Shown here one piece after another: positions 1 through 7,646 of a stretch of 64,000 nucleotides of DNA; the first letter of the stretch is position 1; each line of letters starts with the position of its first letter. The notes below the pieces were generated by a model that was given only the letters and a program-made list of their open reading frames with translations, was not told the origin of the DNA and made no database searches. The position numbers were made by a program, and so were the translations under genes. This DNA comes from Oceanitalea sp047302425 (GTDB taxonomy: Bacteria > Actinomycetota > Actinomycetes > Actinomycetales > Actinomycetaceae): positions 1,116,001 through 1,180,000 of the forward strand of contig NZ_CP154855.1 in the NCBI RefSeq assembly GCF_047302425.1. The letters are read 5' to 3'.

Positions 1-542
1 TGCGCCGTCGCGTCCCGCGCGCCCTGCTCGTTGTCGATGGCGACGACGTGCAGCGGTCCCGGGTCGGCCAGGTCGGTGGCGATGGCGACGACGGGCAGCG
101 TCCCCGCCAGCCGCTGCGCCTCCACCGCCGTCTGCGTCGTGGGGGCGACGACGATGACGCCGTCCACGCCGAGGGTGAGGAAGAAGTCGAGGACCTCGGT
201 GGGGCTGGTGCGGGCCGTCTCGGTCGCGGCGCTGATCGTCGCGTAGCCGTAGGTGAGGGCCGCCTCCTGGATCGCCAGCGTCATGTGGCTGGGCCCGAAG
301 AGCGTGACCGCGGGCGTGACGACCCCGATGAGGTGGGAGCGGCGGGTGGCCAGCGCGCGCGCGGACATGTTGCGGCGGTAGCCCAGGGCCTCGATCGCCC
401 GCTCCACCCGCTCCCGGGTGGCGGGCCGCACCAGGTCGGGGGAGTTGAGCACCCGCGAGACCGTCTGGTGGGAGACGCCGGCGTGCGCGGCGACGTCCGC
501 CATCACCGGCGAACGCCGGGCCTTCGGCACCTCGTTGTCCAC
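1..542 (-). CDS. LacI-family transcriptional regulator (N-terminal part, runs off the left edge)
   Basis: Sugar-responsive DNA-binding repressor of the LacI/GalR family. The first about 180 residues are present: a helix-turn-helix with recognition segment VSHQTVSRVLNSP, then the hinge and the start of the periplasmic-binding-like effector domain (segment VDGVIVVAPT). I place the start at a GTG (540-542) because GGAGAA lies five bases upstream; an internal ATG at 503 also fits the usual family start but has no ribosome site. The recognition helix matches that of the regulator at 9206-10231, so both may read the same operator type. The C-terminal two thirds and the genes it controls lie outside the window. 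Confidence 0.9.
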   Translation of the reverse strand, partial: MDNEVPKARRSPVMADVAAHAGVSHQTVSRVLNSPDLVRPATRERVERAIEALGYRRNMSARALATRRSHLIGVVTPAVTLFGPSHMTLAIQEAALTYGYATISAATETARTSPTEVLDFFLTLGVDGVIVVAPTTQTAVEAQRLAGTLPVVAIATDLADPGPLHVVAIDNEQGARDATA

Positions 543-566
543 TGGGTTCTCCAATCGGCTCGTCGG

Positions 567-579
567 GGCACATTGTGCC
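567..579 (-). promoter_or_regulatory. Palindrome over a CACAAT -10-like hexamer, upstream of the edge LacI gene
   Basis: GGCACA and TGTGCC form perfect 6-bp arms around one base, 25 bases upstream of the GTG start. On the minus strand the palindrome contains CACAAT, the same -10-like hexamer seen at the ytfQ-type promoter (10344-10349). A good -35 is not visible. It could be an autoregulatory operator; this is inferred from position and symmetry only. Confidence 0.3.
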
Positions 580-607
580 GCCTCCGGGCCCGTGCATGTG
601 AGCGGTC

Positions 608-1630
608 TCAGGCTCCTTCGAGGGAGGAGCCGCGCACGACGAGCCGGCACGGCTGGGTGTGTACGCCCGACTCCCGCTTGCCGTCGATCGCGTCGAAGAT
701 CGCCTGCGCGGCGCGGCGCCCGAGCTCCTCGAAGCACATGTCGACGCTCGTCAGCTGCGGCCGGGCCCCCGTCGCGAGGATCTCCCAGTTGTCGAAGCTG
801 ACGACGGCGACGTCGCGGGGCACCTCGCGGCCGAGGTCGCGCAGCGTGTCGAGGACCCCGCGCGCGATCTGGTCGCTGCCGCAGATGATCGCGTCGACCT
901 CCGAGCGCTCGAGGACCGTGCGGGCCGCCGCCCTGCCCCAGGACTCGGACCAGGTGCCGTGGACGGCGCGGCCGTCGACGAGCGCGAGGCCGGCGGCCGC
1001 CATGGCCTCGTCGACGCCCTGGACGCGGTCGCGGGCCGCCGCGTAGGCCGGGTCACCGGCGATGTGGGCGATGCGGGTGCGCCCCAGGCCGAGCAGGTGC
1101 TCGGCGGCCTGGCGCCCGGCGCCGACGTTGTCCGGGACGAGGGACAGGTCCGCCGGGTCCTCGGAGGGGGCGTAGACGTAGACGACGGGCACCGGGAGGT
1201 CCGGCAGCGGCGGGCGCGGGTCGGTGCGGCTGCCGACGACGATGAGCCCGTCGACCCGGCGCCCGAGCAGCGCCTGGAGGTGGTAGGACTCGCGGATCGG
1301 GTCCTCGCGCGCGTCGCAGAGGAAGATCGAGGTCTTCCCCGCGCCGAAGGCGTCCTCGGCCCCCATGAGGATGGGGATGGAGAAGCGGCCCTCGAGGTCG
1401 TTGGTCAGCAGCCCGACCGTGCCGCTGTGCCCGCTGAGCAGGTTCTGCGCCAGCGCGTTGGGCGTGAAGGCGAGGCGCTCGGCCGTCTCGACCACCCGCC
1501 GTCGGGTCTCGGGGTGGACGTTCGCGCGTCCGTTCAGTGCCTTGGACGCGGTCGCGACCGAGACCCCCGCGAGCTGGGCGACGTCCCGGAGGGTCACCTT
1601 GCGGCCGCGGGGAAGTACGTCGTCGTTCAC
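608..1630 (-). CDS. LacI-family transcriptional regulator of the adjacent arabinoside transport/GH127 operon
   Basis: A 340-residue LacI/GalR repressor. HTH at residues about 12-35 (TLRDVAQLAGVSVATASKAL), then a sugar-binding domain with the usual closing segments (DVAVVSFDN near residue 270). The GTG start (1628-1630) has GAGGAG five bases upstream. It is divergent from the ABC transporter and GH127 genes that begin at 1783; the 150 bp between them holds two overlapping inverted repeats (1707-1738). This layout is typical of a local repressor whose inducer is a transported sugar or its breakdown product, here probably L-arabinose or an arabinofuranoside. The inducer is inference. Its recognition helix (VSVATASKALN) differs from the other LacI proteins in the window, so it should have its own operator. 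Confidence 0.93.
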   Translation of the reverse strand: MNDDVLPRGRKVTLRDVAQLAGVSVATASKALNGRANVHPETRRRVVETAERLAFTPNALAQNLLSGHSGTVGLLTNDLEGRFSIPILMGAEDAFGAGKTSIFLCDAREDPIRESYHLQALLGRRVDGLIVVGSRTDPRPPLPDLPVPVVYVYAPSEDPADLSLVPDNVGAGRQAAEHLLGLGRTRIAHIAGDPAYAAARDRVQGVDEAMAAAGLALVDGRAVHGTWSESWGRAAARTVLERSEVDAIICGSDQIARGVLDTLRDLGREVPRDVAVVSFDNWEILATGARPQLTSVDMCFEELGRRAAQAIFDAIDGKRESGVHTQPCRLVVRGSSLEGA

Positions 1631-1706
1631 GGCGGCTCCTCACGTGGGATGAAACGACGGTCATCGTAGCGTTGTTTTGTGGCCCGCGACTCGTGCTACG
1701 GTGCTC

Positions 1707-1738
1707 CCGAAAACCATTTCGGTACGTTTCCGTACCGA
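1707..1738 (+). promoter_or_regulatory. Overlapping inverted repeats, probable operator of the 608-1630 LacI regulator
   Basis: CCGAAA and TTTCGG (1707-1712, 1717-1722; 4-base spacer) overlap a second perfect repeat, TCGGTACG and CGTACCGA (1719-1726, 1731-1738; 4-base spacer). They lie between the divergent regulator and transporter genes, about 45-75 bases before the ATG at 1783. A loose promoter (TTGTTT near 1671, TACGGT near 1697) would place the repeats just downstream of the -10. Assignment to this regulator rests on position. Confidence 0.5.
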
Positions 1739-1782
1739 CCCCACATGGGATCCGGGCACAGCCCGGAGGAGGAGAGGGTGCA

Positions 1783-3045
1783 ATGACGACCCAGTTGACG
1801 AGGCGCGCGATGGTGGGGGCCACCGCAGTCCTGGCACTGACCCTGGCCGCGTGCGGCGGTGGCAGTGACGACGCAGCCGACGACGGCGCGAGCGGTGGCG
1901 GCTCGAACGAGCTCACCGTGTGGCACTACTTCAGCGAGGACAACCAGGTCGCGCTGATGGACGCCTACGCGGAGAAGTTCGAGGAGGAGCACGAGGGCGT
2001 CACCGTCAACAACGTGTTCCAGCCCTACGACCAGATGAACTCCAAGGTCGTCTCGGCCGCCGGAGCGGGCGAGGGCCCCGACGTCATCGTCTTCAACGGC
2101 GCCGAGTGGAGCACGCTGGCGATGGCCGGTGCGCTCGCCCCGCTCGACGACTACCTGGCGGACTTCGAGGACGCCGACCAGCTCCCCGACGCCGTCATCC
2201 ACGGCATGGACGGGTCCACCTACGCCGTCCAGGGCTACGTCAACCTCCTCGGCCTCTGGTACAACGCCGACATCCTCGCGGAGATCGGCGTCGAGCCGCC
2301 CACGACCATGGAGGAGCTCGAGTCCGCCATGGCCGCCGCCGTCGACGCCGGCTACCGCGGCATCACGCTCTCCGCGCTGCCGCAGTCGCAGGGCGAGTGG
2401 CAGGCCTACCCGTGGCTCAGCGACGCGGGCTTCGACTACGAGAACCTCGACGAGGCCGCCCTCGCCGAGGGGCTGGGCCGGGTCCGCGGCTGGATCGAGG
2501 AGGGCTACCTCTCGCAGGAGGCCGTCACCTGGGACCAGACCGTGCCCTTCCAGCAGTTCACCGCCGGTGGCGTCGCCTTCGCCGAGAACGGCAACTGGCA
2601 GATGGGCGCCGCCGAGGCGGACGCCGACTTCGAGTACGGCGTCGTCCCGCTCCCGCTCGGCGACAGCGGCCAGGTCTACCTCGGTGGTGAGGGCCAGGCC
2701 ATCGGCGCCAACTCCGACAACCCCGACCTCGCCTGGGAGTACCTGCAGTCGACCTACCTCGACTACGACGGCCAGCTCATCGCCCAGCAGAACGTCGGGT
2801 CGATCCCGTCCCGCGCCGACGCCTCCGCCGAGGAGAGCGTGACGAGCGACGAGCTGCTCCAGCCCTTCGCCGAGACGCTCAACGAGCGCGGCACCAACTA
2901 CCCGGCCTCGGTCATCCCGCCGGAGGTCGTCGCCGACGTCCAGACCGCGGTGGGCCAGGCGTGGAGCGCCGCGCTCGCCGGGCAGAGCACCCCCGAGGAC
3001 GCCGCCGCCCAGGTCATCGGGCAGCTCCAGGGCCTCATCGGCTGA
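1783..3045 (+). CDS. Sugar ABC transporter substrate-binding lipoprotein (CUT1 / solute-binding family 1)
   Basis: Extracellular binding protein of 420 residues that delivers a sugar, most likely an oligosaccharide, to the permeases encoded next. Positively charged N terminus, hydrophobic segment and lipobox ending LTLAAC, with C24 as the lipidation site. The mature part has the type-1 extracellular binding-protein layout (ELTVWHYFS near the mature N terminus; GAGEGPDVIVFNG near residue 95). ATG 1783 is chosen because it gives the signal peptide directly and follows a purine-rich GGAGGAGAGGG. First gene of a five-gene run ending in GH127. The ATPase is not encoded here, as is usual for CUT1 systems that share an MsiK-type ATPase. 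An arabinofuranoside substrate is inferred from GH127. Confidence 0.92.
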   Translation: MTTQLTRRAMVGATAVLALTLAACGGGSDDAADDGASGGGSNELTVWHYFSEDNQVALMDAYAEKFEEEHEGVTVNNVFQPYDQMNSKVVSAAGAGEGPDVIVFNGAEWSTLAMAGALAPLDDYLADFEDADQLPDAVIHGMDGSTYAVQGYVNLLGLWYNADILAEIGVEPPTTMEELESAMAAAVDAGYRGITLSALPQSQGEWQAYPWLSDAGFDYENLDEAALAEGLGRVRGWIEEGYLSQEAVTWDQTVPFQQFTAGGVAFAENGNWQMGAAEADADFEYGVVPLPLGDSGQVYLGGEGQAIGANSDNPDLAWEYLQSTYLDYDGQLIAQQNVGSIPSRADASAEESVTSDELLQPFAETLNERGTNYPASVIPPEVVADVQTAVGQAWSAALAGQSTPEDAAAQVIGQLQGLIG

Positions 3046-3096
3046 CGGAGGGGGAGGCGCTGATGTCGACAACTACTCGTGAGAGGCATGGCTGAC

Positions 3097-4029
3097 ATGA
3101 CGATCACCCCGGTACCGGCGCCTCCCCGCCGTCGCGGGCGCACGTCCCCGCGACCGGCGCGGACGAGGAACACGCGGTACGTCTTCCTCGTCCCCGCGGC
3201 GATCTTCTTCGCCCTGTTCTCGATCTACCCGCTGTACACGCTCGTGTCGATGAGCCTGAGCGACGTCACCTCGGCGACGCTCAACACCGACTGGGTCTTC
3301 AGCGGCCTGGACAACTTCCGCGCCGGCTTCGAGTCCGGCGAGACGACCGGCGCGCTGCTGCGCACCCTCGTCTTCGTCCTGTTCGTCACGGTCGTCGGCA
3401 TGGTCGGCGGCCTGGCCGCCGCGATCGCGCTGCGGACCACCGGCTGGTGGTCCGCGGCGGTCCTCGCGGTCATGGTCTTCGTCTGGGCGCTGCCGCCGGT
3501 GGTCAACGGCAGCGTGTGGAAGTTCCTCCTCGCCGACGCCGGGCTGCTCAACATGCTCGCCCGCTGGCTGGGGCTGACCGACACGGCACTGCCCTTCCTC
3601 TACGACCCGCAGTGGGCGCTGTGGGCGGTCGCCTTCGTCAACTCGTGGGCGGTCATCCCCTTCAACGCCCTCGTCTTCCGCGCGGCGCTGCTCAACATCT
3701 CCCCGGAGGTCTTCGAGGCCGCCGCGCTCGACGGCGCGAACAAGTGGCAGGAGATCCGCCACATCATGATCCCCGCCGCCCGCCCGACGGCGATGGTCCT
3801 GCTCGTCCTCACGATCGTCTTCGGCTTCCGCAGCTTCGACTACATCTACGTCATGACCTACGGCGGGCCGGGCTCCGCGACGACGACCCTGCCCTTCCTC
3901 GGGTACCTCCAGGCCTTCGGGCGCTACGACTTCGGCCTGGGATCGGCGACGTCGGTCATCACCGTGCTCCTCGTCGTCGTCCTGGCCCTCGTCTACGTCC
4001 GCAGCATCCGCAGGGAGGAGAGCGAGTAG
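3097..4029 (+). CDS. CUT1 sugar ABC transporter permease, MalF-like
   Basis: Inner-membrane permease subunit of about 310 residues with six predicted membrane helices, the first after a basic proline-rich N-terminal tail. The cytoplasmic EAA loop (EAAALDGANKW then IMIPAA) that docks on the ATPase lies near residue 210. Start is ambiguous: GTG 3079, ATG 3088 and ATG 3097 are in frame. GAGAGG at 3081-3086 spaces best (10 bases) with ATG 3097, so I use that. It forms a heterodimer with the next gene, whose start overlaps this stop by one base. Confidence 0.9.
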   Translation: MTITPVPAPPRRRGRTSPRPARTRNTRYVFLVPAAIFFALFSIYPLYTLVSMSLSDVTSATLNTDWVFSGLDNFRAGFESGETTGALLRTLVFVLFVTVVGMVGGLAAAIALRTTGWWSAAVLAVMVFVWALPPVVNGSVWKFLLADAGLLNMLARWLGLTDTALPFLYDPQWALWAVAFVNSWAVIPFNALVFRAALLNISPEVFEAAALDGANKWQEIRHIMIPAARPTAMVLLVLTIVFGFRSFDYIYVMTYGGPGSATTTLPFLGYLQAFGRYDFGLGSATSVITVLLVVVLALVYVRSIRREESE

Positions 4030-4844
4030 TGCGCACCAAGGCCGGGCCGGTCACCACCGGCATCAAGATCATCCTCGCGCTGCTGTACGGCGTCCCGTTG
4101 CTGTGGATCGTCCTCACGTCCTTCAAGTCCAGCGGGGACGTCTTCAACAGTGACGCCGCCCTCGTGTTCCGCCCCGTGACGGAGGCCTACGTCAACGTCC
4201 TCGGGCCGGACCTGTTCGTCGCGTTGCGGCAGTCGGTCGTCATCGCGGTCGGGACGACGGCGCTCGTCCTGCTCATCGGGATCCCCGCCGCCTACGCCCT
4301 GGCGCGCACGAGCGGCCTGCTCACCTCGGTGGGGCTGGCGCTGCTCATCGTCCTGCAGATGCTGCCGCAGACGGCCAACGTCATCCCGCTGTTCCAGGTC
4401 TTCAGCCAGTGGGGGCTGCTCGACAGCACGCTCGGCGTCATCATCGCCGACACGGCGCTGCTCACGCCCTTCGCTGTCATGCTCATGCGCCCCTTCTTCC
4501 GGGCCGTGCCCGTCTCGCTCGAGGAGGCCGCCTCGCTCGACGGCGCGAACCTGCTGCGCACCTTCGGGCGGATCGTCCTGCCCGTGGCGCGCAACGGTGT
4601 CGCGACGACCGGGACGCTCGTCTTCATGCTCGCGTGGGGCGAGTTCCTCTACGCGGTCAACCTCTTCCTCTCGCCGGGGACCTACCCGCTGAGCGCGCTC
4701 GTCGCGCAGCAGGTCGGCGCCTTCGGCATCGACTGGCCCGGCCTCATGGTGCTGGCCGTCCTCACGTCCCTCCCGATCCTCATCGTCTACGCGCTCAGCT
4801 ACCGGCTGCTCCGCGACGGCCTCACCGTCGGCGCCGTCAAGTAG
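4029..4844 (+). CDS. CUT1 sugar ABC transporter permease, MalG-like
   Basis: Second permease subunit, 271 residues, about six membrane helices. The EAA loop (EEAASLDGANLLRTFG then IVLPVA) is near residue 160. The GTG start overlaps the previous stop (TAGTG), with AGGGAGGAG just upstream, so translation is coupled. It ends with the family-typical C terminus (RDGLTVGAVK). Works with the 3097-4029 product and the 1783-3045 lipoprotein. Confidence 0.92.
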   Translation: MRTKAGPVTTGIKIILALLYGVPLLWIVLTSFKSSGDVFNSDAALVFRPVTEAYVNVLGPDLFVALRQSVVIAVGTTALVLLIGIPAAYALARTSGLLTSVGLALLIVLQMLPQTANVIPLFQVFSQWGLLDSTLGVIIADTALLTPFAVMLMRPFFRAVPVSLEEAASLDGANLLRTFGRIVLPVARNGVATTGTLVFMLAWGEFLYAVNLFLSPGTYPLSALVAQQVGAFGIDWPGLMVLAVLTSLPILIVYALSYRLLRDGLTVGAVK

Positions 4845-4877
4845 TCCCGCCACGCCTTCAAGGAGTTGGAAACCGTC

Positions 4878-6776
4878 ATGCCCACAGGCACACCTGCGCT
4901 GCCCGTCTCGCCCTCGACGGGCGTCCTGCGGCCGCTCGACCTCCACGAGGTCCGCGTCACCGGAGGGTTCTGGAAGGACTTCCAGCAGCTCAACGCCACG
5001 GTGATGATCCGTCACGCCGAGGACTGGATGGAGCGGGTCGGCTGGATCGGCAACTTCGACGCGGCCGTCGAGGGCCGGCTGCCCGCCGACCGGCAGGGCC
5101 GGGAGTTCGCCGACTCCGACGTCTACAAGCTCATGGAGGCGATGGCCTGGGAGATCGGGCGCACCGGTGACCCCGAGCTGGAGGCCCGCTTCCAGGCGCT
5201 CGTCGACCGCATCGAGCCGGTTCAGGAGGAGGACGGCTACCTCAACACCCACTTCGGGCGCCCCGGCCAGCAGCCGCGCTACAGCGACATGGAGTGGGGC
5301 CACGAGCTCTACTGCTTCGGCCACCTCATCCAGGCAGGCGTCGCCCGCGGCCGCACCCACGGGCGCGACCGCTTCGTCGACATCGCCATCCGGGCCGCCG
5401 ACCACGTGTGCGAGACCTTCGGCCCCGACGGTCTCGACACGATCTGCGGGCACCCGGAGATCGAGCCGGCGCTCGCCGAGCTCGCTCGTTACACGGGGGA
5501 GCGCAAGTACCTCGACCAGGCACGGCTCTTCGTCGAGCGCCGCGGCCACGGCCGGCTCGGCGAGATCTGGTTCGGCCCGGAGTACTTCCAGGAGGACGTC
5601 CCGGTGCGCGACGCGGAGGTGCTGCGCGGCCACGCCGTGCGGGCCCTCTACCTCGCGGCCGGCGCGATCGACGTCGCCGTCGAGACCGGCGACGACGAGC
5701 TCCTCGGGGCGGTGGCCCGGCAGGTGAGCCGCACGGTCGCCCGCCGGACCTACCTCACCGGCGGCATGGGCGCCCACCACGAGGGCGAGGCCTTCGGTGA
5801 CGACTTCGAGCTGCCCTCCGACCGCGCCTACTCCGAGACCTGCGCCGGCGTCGGTGCCGCCATGGTGGGGGAGCGGCTGCTCCTCGCCACCGGCGACCCC
5901 GTCCACGCCGACCTCGTCGAGCGGGTGCTGCTCAACGTCGTCGCCACGTCCCCCTCCGAGGACGGGCGCGGCTTCTTCTACACCAACACCCTCCACCAGC
6001 GGGAGCCGGGCACGACGGCCGCCACCGACGAGGTGGCCCCGCGTGCGGCGTCGAGCCTGCGCGCCCCGTGGTTCGCCGTCTCCTGCTGCCCCACGAACGT
6101 GGCGCGCACCGTCGCCTCCTTCGGCACCTACGTCGCGACGGCCGACGACAACGGCGTCCAGCTCCAGCAGCTGGCCGCCTGCGAGGTGCGCACGACGCTG
6201 CCCGACGGCTGCCCCGTGGCCCTGGACGTCGAGACCGACTACCCGCACGACGGGCGGCTGCGCGTCGTCGTCCGCGAGGACGCCACCCGGCCCTGGACGC
6301 TGCGGGTGCGCGTGCCGGGCTGGGCGACCGTCGGTGCGGTCCTGCGCGTGGACGGGCAGGAGACGACCGTCATGCCCGGCTACGCCGAGGTGCGCCGCGC
6401 CTTCCGCGCGGGCGACGTCGTCGAGCTCGACCTGCCGGTGCGCGCCCGCTGGACCTGGGCCGACCCGCGCGTGGACGCCGTGCGCGGGCAGGTGGCCGTC
6501 GAGCGCGGCCCGCTCGTCATGGCGCTGGAGTCCACGGACCTCGGGGAGGACGTCAACCTCGCCGCCGTCGAGGTCGGGGCCGCTCCGGTCGAGCGGGACG
6601 GGCAGGTGCTCGTGCGGGTCCGCACCGCGGCGCCCGACGAGCGGAGCTGGCCCTTCGCGGCCGAGCCGCCGCACCCGGAGGCGGTCGAGGACGCGGGCCT
6701 CGTGCCGCTCGTGCCCTACCACCGCTGGGGCAACCGCGGTCCCTCGACCATGCGGGTGTGGATCCCGCAGGCCTGA
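4878..6776 (+). CDS. Glycoside hydrolase family 127, beta-L-arabinofuranosidase
   Basis: Cytoplasmic enzyme of 632 residues (no signal peptide) of the HypBA1 family, which releases L-arabinose from beta-L-arabinofuranosides such as those on plant hydroxyproline-rich glycoproteins. The family's unusual Zn-thiolate active site is visible: E320 and C322 in YSETCAG, and C403-C404 in SCCPTN, matching the Glu338/Cys340/Cys417/Cys418 set known for HypBA1. An (alpha/alpha)6-barrel N-terminal half is followed by beta-rich domains. A TTG at 4866 is in frame; I prefer ATG 4878, 12 bases after AAGGAG. Last gene of the transporter operon, so imported oligosaccharide is probably cut inside the cell. GH127 also has members of other specificity, so the exact substrate is inferred. 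Confidence 0.88.
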   Translation: MPTGTPALPVSPSTGVLRPLDLHEVRVTGGFWKDFQQLNATVMIRHAEDWMERVGWIGNFDAAVEGRLPADRQGREFADSDVYKLMEAMAWEIGRTGDPELEARFQALVDRIEPVQEEDGYLNTHFGRPGQQPRYSDMEWGHELYCFGHLIQAGVARGRTHGRDRFVDIAIRAADHVCETFGPDGLDTICGHPEIEPALAELARYTGERKYLDQARLFVERRGHGRLGEIWFGPEYFQEDVPVRDAEVLRGHAVRALYLAAGAIDVAVETGDDELLGAVARQVSRTVARRTYLTGGMGAHHEGEAFGDDFELPSDRAYSETCAGVGAAMVGERLLLATGDPVHADLVERVLLNVVATSPSEDGRGFFYTNTLHQREPGTTAATDEVAPRAASSLRAPWFAVSCCPTNVARTVASFGTYVATADDNGVQLQQLAACEVRTTLPDGCPVALDVETDYPHDGRLRVVVREDATRPWTLRVRVPGWATVGAVLRVDGQETTVMPGYAEVRRAFRAGDVVELDLPVRARWTWADPRVDAVRGQVAVERGPLVMALESTDLGEDVNLAAVEVGAAPVERDGQVLVRVRTAAPDERSWPFAAEPPHPEAVEDAGLVPLVPYHRWGNRGPSTMRVWIPQA

Positions 6777-6784
6777 GCCGCGCG

Positions 6785-6812
6785 GACGGCGGGACGAGAC
6801 GGTCCCGCCGTC
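6785..6812 (+). terminator. Strong hairpin after the GH127 gene
   Basis: GACGGCGGGAC and GTCCCGCCGTC form perfect 11-bp arms around a 6-base loop, starting 8 bases after the stop codon. No U-tract follows, as is common in actinobacterial terminators. It separates the transporter/GH127 operon from the araDA promoter. Confidence 0.65.
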
Positions 6813-6827
6813 CTGCTCGGTTTCCGG

Positions 6828-6847
6828 CGATGTGAGCGGTAACATCG
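6828..6847 (+). promoter_or_regulatory. LacI-type operator in front of araDA
   Basis: CGATGT and ACATCG flank GAGCGGTA, giving a TGTGAGCGGTAACA core close to the TGTTAGCGCTAACA motif at 10334-10362 and the site at 20974-20993. TAACAT (6840-6845) inside it could serve as the -10 of the araDA promoter, so binding would block transcription. The controlling protein is probably the LacI regulator at 9206-10231 (inference from its divergent promoter carrying the same motif). Confidence 0.6.
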
Positions 6848-6886
6848 GAGCCGAACGGTCGACGACGACGCTTTGGGAGGACACCA

Positions 6887-6922
6887 GTGACTGCACGGAC
6901 CGACACGGAGGTGGCGCGATGA
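6887..6922 (+). CDS. Possible 11-codon minicistron coupled to araD
   Basis: GTG at 6887 follows GGGAGGACACCA, the best ribosome-binding site in this region, and opens an 11-codon frame whose TGA overlaps the araD ATG (ATGA at 6919-6922). The peptide would be Met-Thr-Ala-Arg-Thr-Asp-Thr-Glu-Val-Ala-Arg. It may be a leader peptide, or the scar of an in-frame-deleted gene (for example a kinase that once stood before araD). No homology can be judged at this length. Confidence 0.35.
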   Translation: MTARTDTEVAR

Positions 6923-7644
6923 GGGCGCTGCGAGATCTCACCGCCGAGCAGCAGGAGGCGGTGGCCAACACGCGCGGCGTCGTCGCCGCGCTGCACGCCG
7001 AGCTCCCGCGCAACGGGCTCGTCGTGTGGACGGCCGGGAACGTCTCCCAGCGGGTGCCCGGCACGGACCTGTTCGTCATCAAGCCCTCGGGCGTCTCCTA
7101 CGACGAGCTGGCCCCCGACGTCATGGTCGTGTGCGAGCTCGACGGCACGAAGATCGACGACGGCACCGCGGCCCACCTGCAGCCCTCGTCCGACACCGCC
7201 GCGCACGCCTACGTCTACCGGCACATGCCGGAGGTGGGCGGCGTCGTCCACACCCACTCGCCCTACGCGACCGCCTGGGCCGCCGTCGGCGAGCCGGTGC
7301 CGTGCACGCTGACGATGATGGCCGACGAGTTCGGCGGGCCCGTCCCCATCGGCCCCTTCGCCCTCATCGGCGACGACTCCATCGGCCGCGGCATCGTCGA
7401 GACGCTGCGCGACTCGCGCTCCCCGGCGGTGCTCATGCAGAACCACGGGCCCTTCACGATCGGCAAGGACGCCCGCGCCGCCGTCAAGGCCGCCGTCATG
7501 GTCGAGGAGGTCGCACGGACGACCTTCCTCGCCCGCCAGCTCGGCACCCCGATCCCGATGGACCAGGCCGACATCGACCGCCTGTACGACCGCTACCAGA
7601 ACGTCTACGGCCAGCCCGCCGACGACGACGAGCAGGAGAGCTGA
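6919..7644 (+). CDS. araD: L-ribulose-5-phosphate 4-epimerase
   Basis: Converts L-ribulose 5-phosphate to D-xylulose 5-phosphate, the last step of the araBAD route. 241 residues, a class II aldolase/epimerase fold. Zinc ligands are visible as H111 and H113 in VVHTHSPYA and H176 in QNHGPFTIG; the Lys-Pro-Ser-Gly substrate-phosphate segment (FVIKPSGVSYDEL) is near residue 55. The length suits AraD (about 230). Start ATG 6919 overlaps the stop of an 11-codon upstream frame and has GGAGG at 6908-6912. araA follows two bases after the stop. The family also includes L-fuculose-phosphate aldolases, but the araA neighbour settles the role. Confidence 0.93.
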   Translation: MRALRDLTAEQQEAVANTRGVVAALHAELPRNGLVVWTAGNVSQRVPGTDLFVIKPSGVSYDELAPDVMVVCELDGTKIDDGTAAHLQPSSDTAAHAYVYRHMPEVGGVVHTHSPYATAWAAVGEPVPCTLTMMADEFGGPVPIGPFALIGDDSIGRGIVETLRDSRSPAVLMQNHGPFTIGKDARAAVKAAVMVEEVARTTFLARQLGTPIPMDQADIDRLYDRYQNVYGQPADDDEQES

Positions 7645-7646
7645 AC

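Noticed and set aside
6919..7644. Fuculose-phosphate aldolase instead of AraD
   Set aside because: The class II aldolase fold is shared, but the gene is two bases from araA and under the same promoter, which favours the epimerase.
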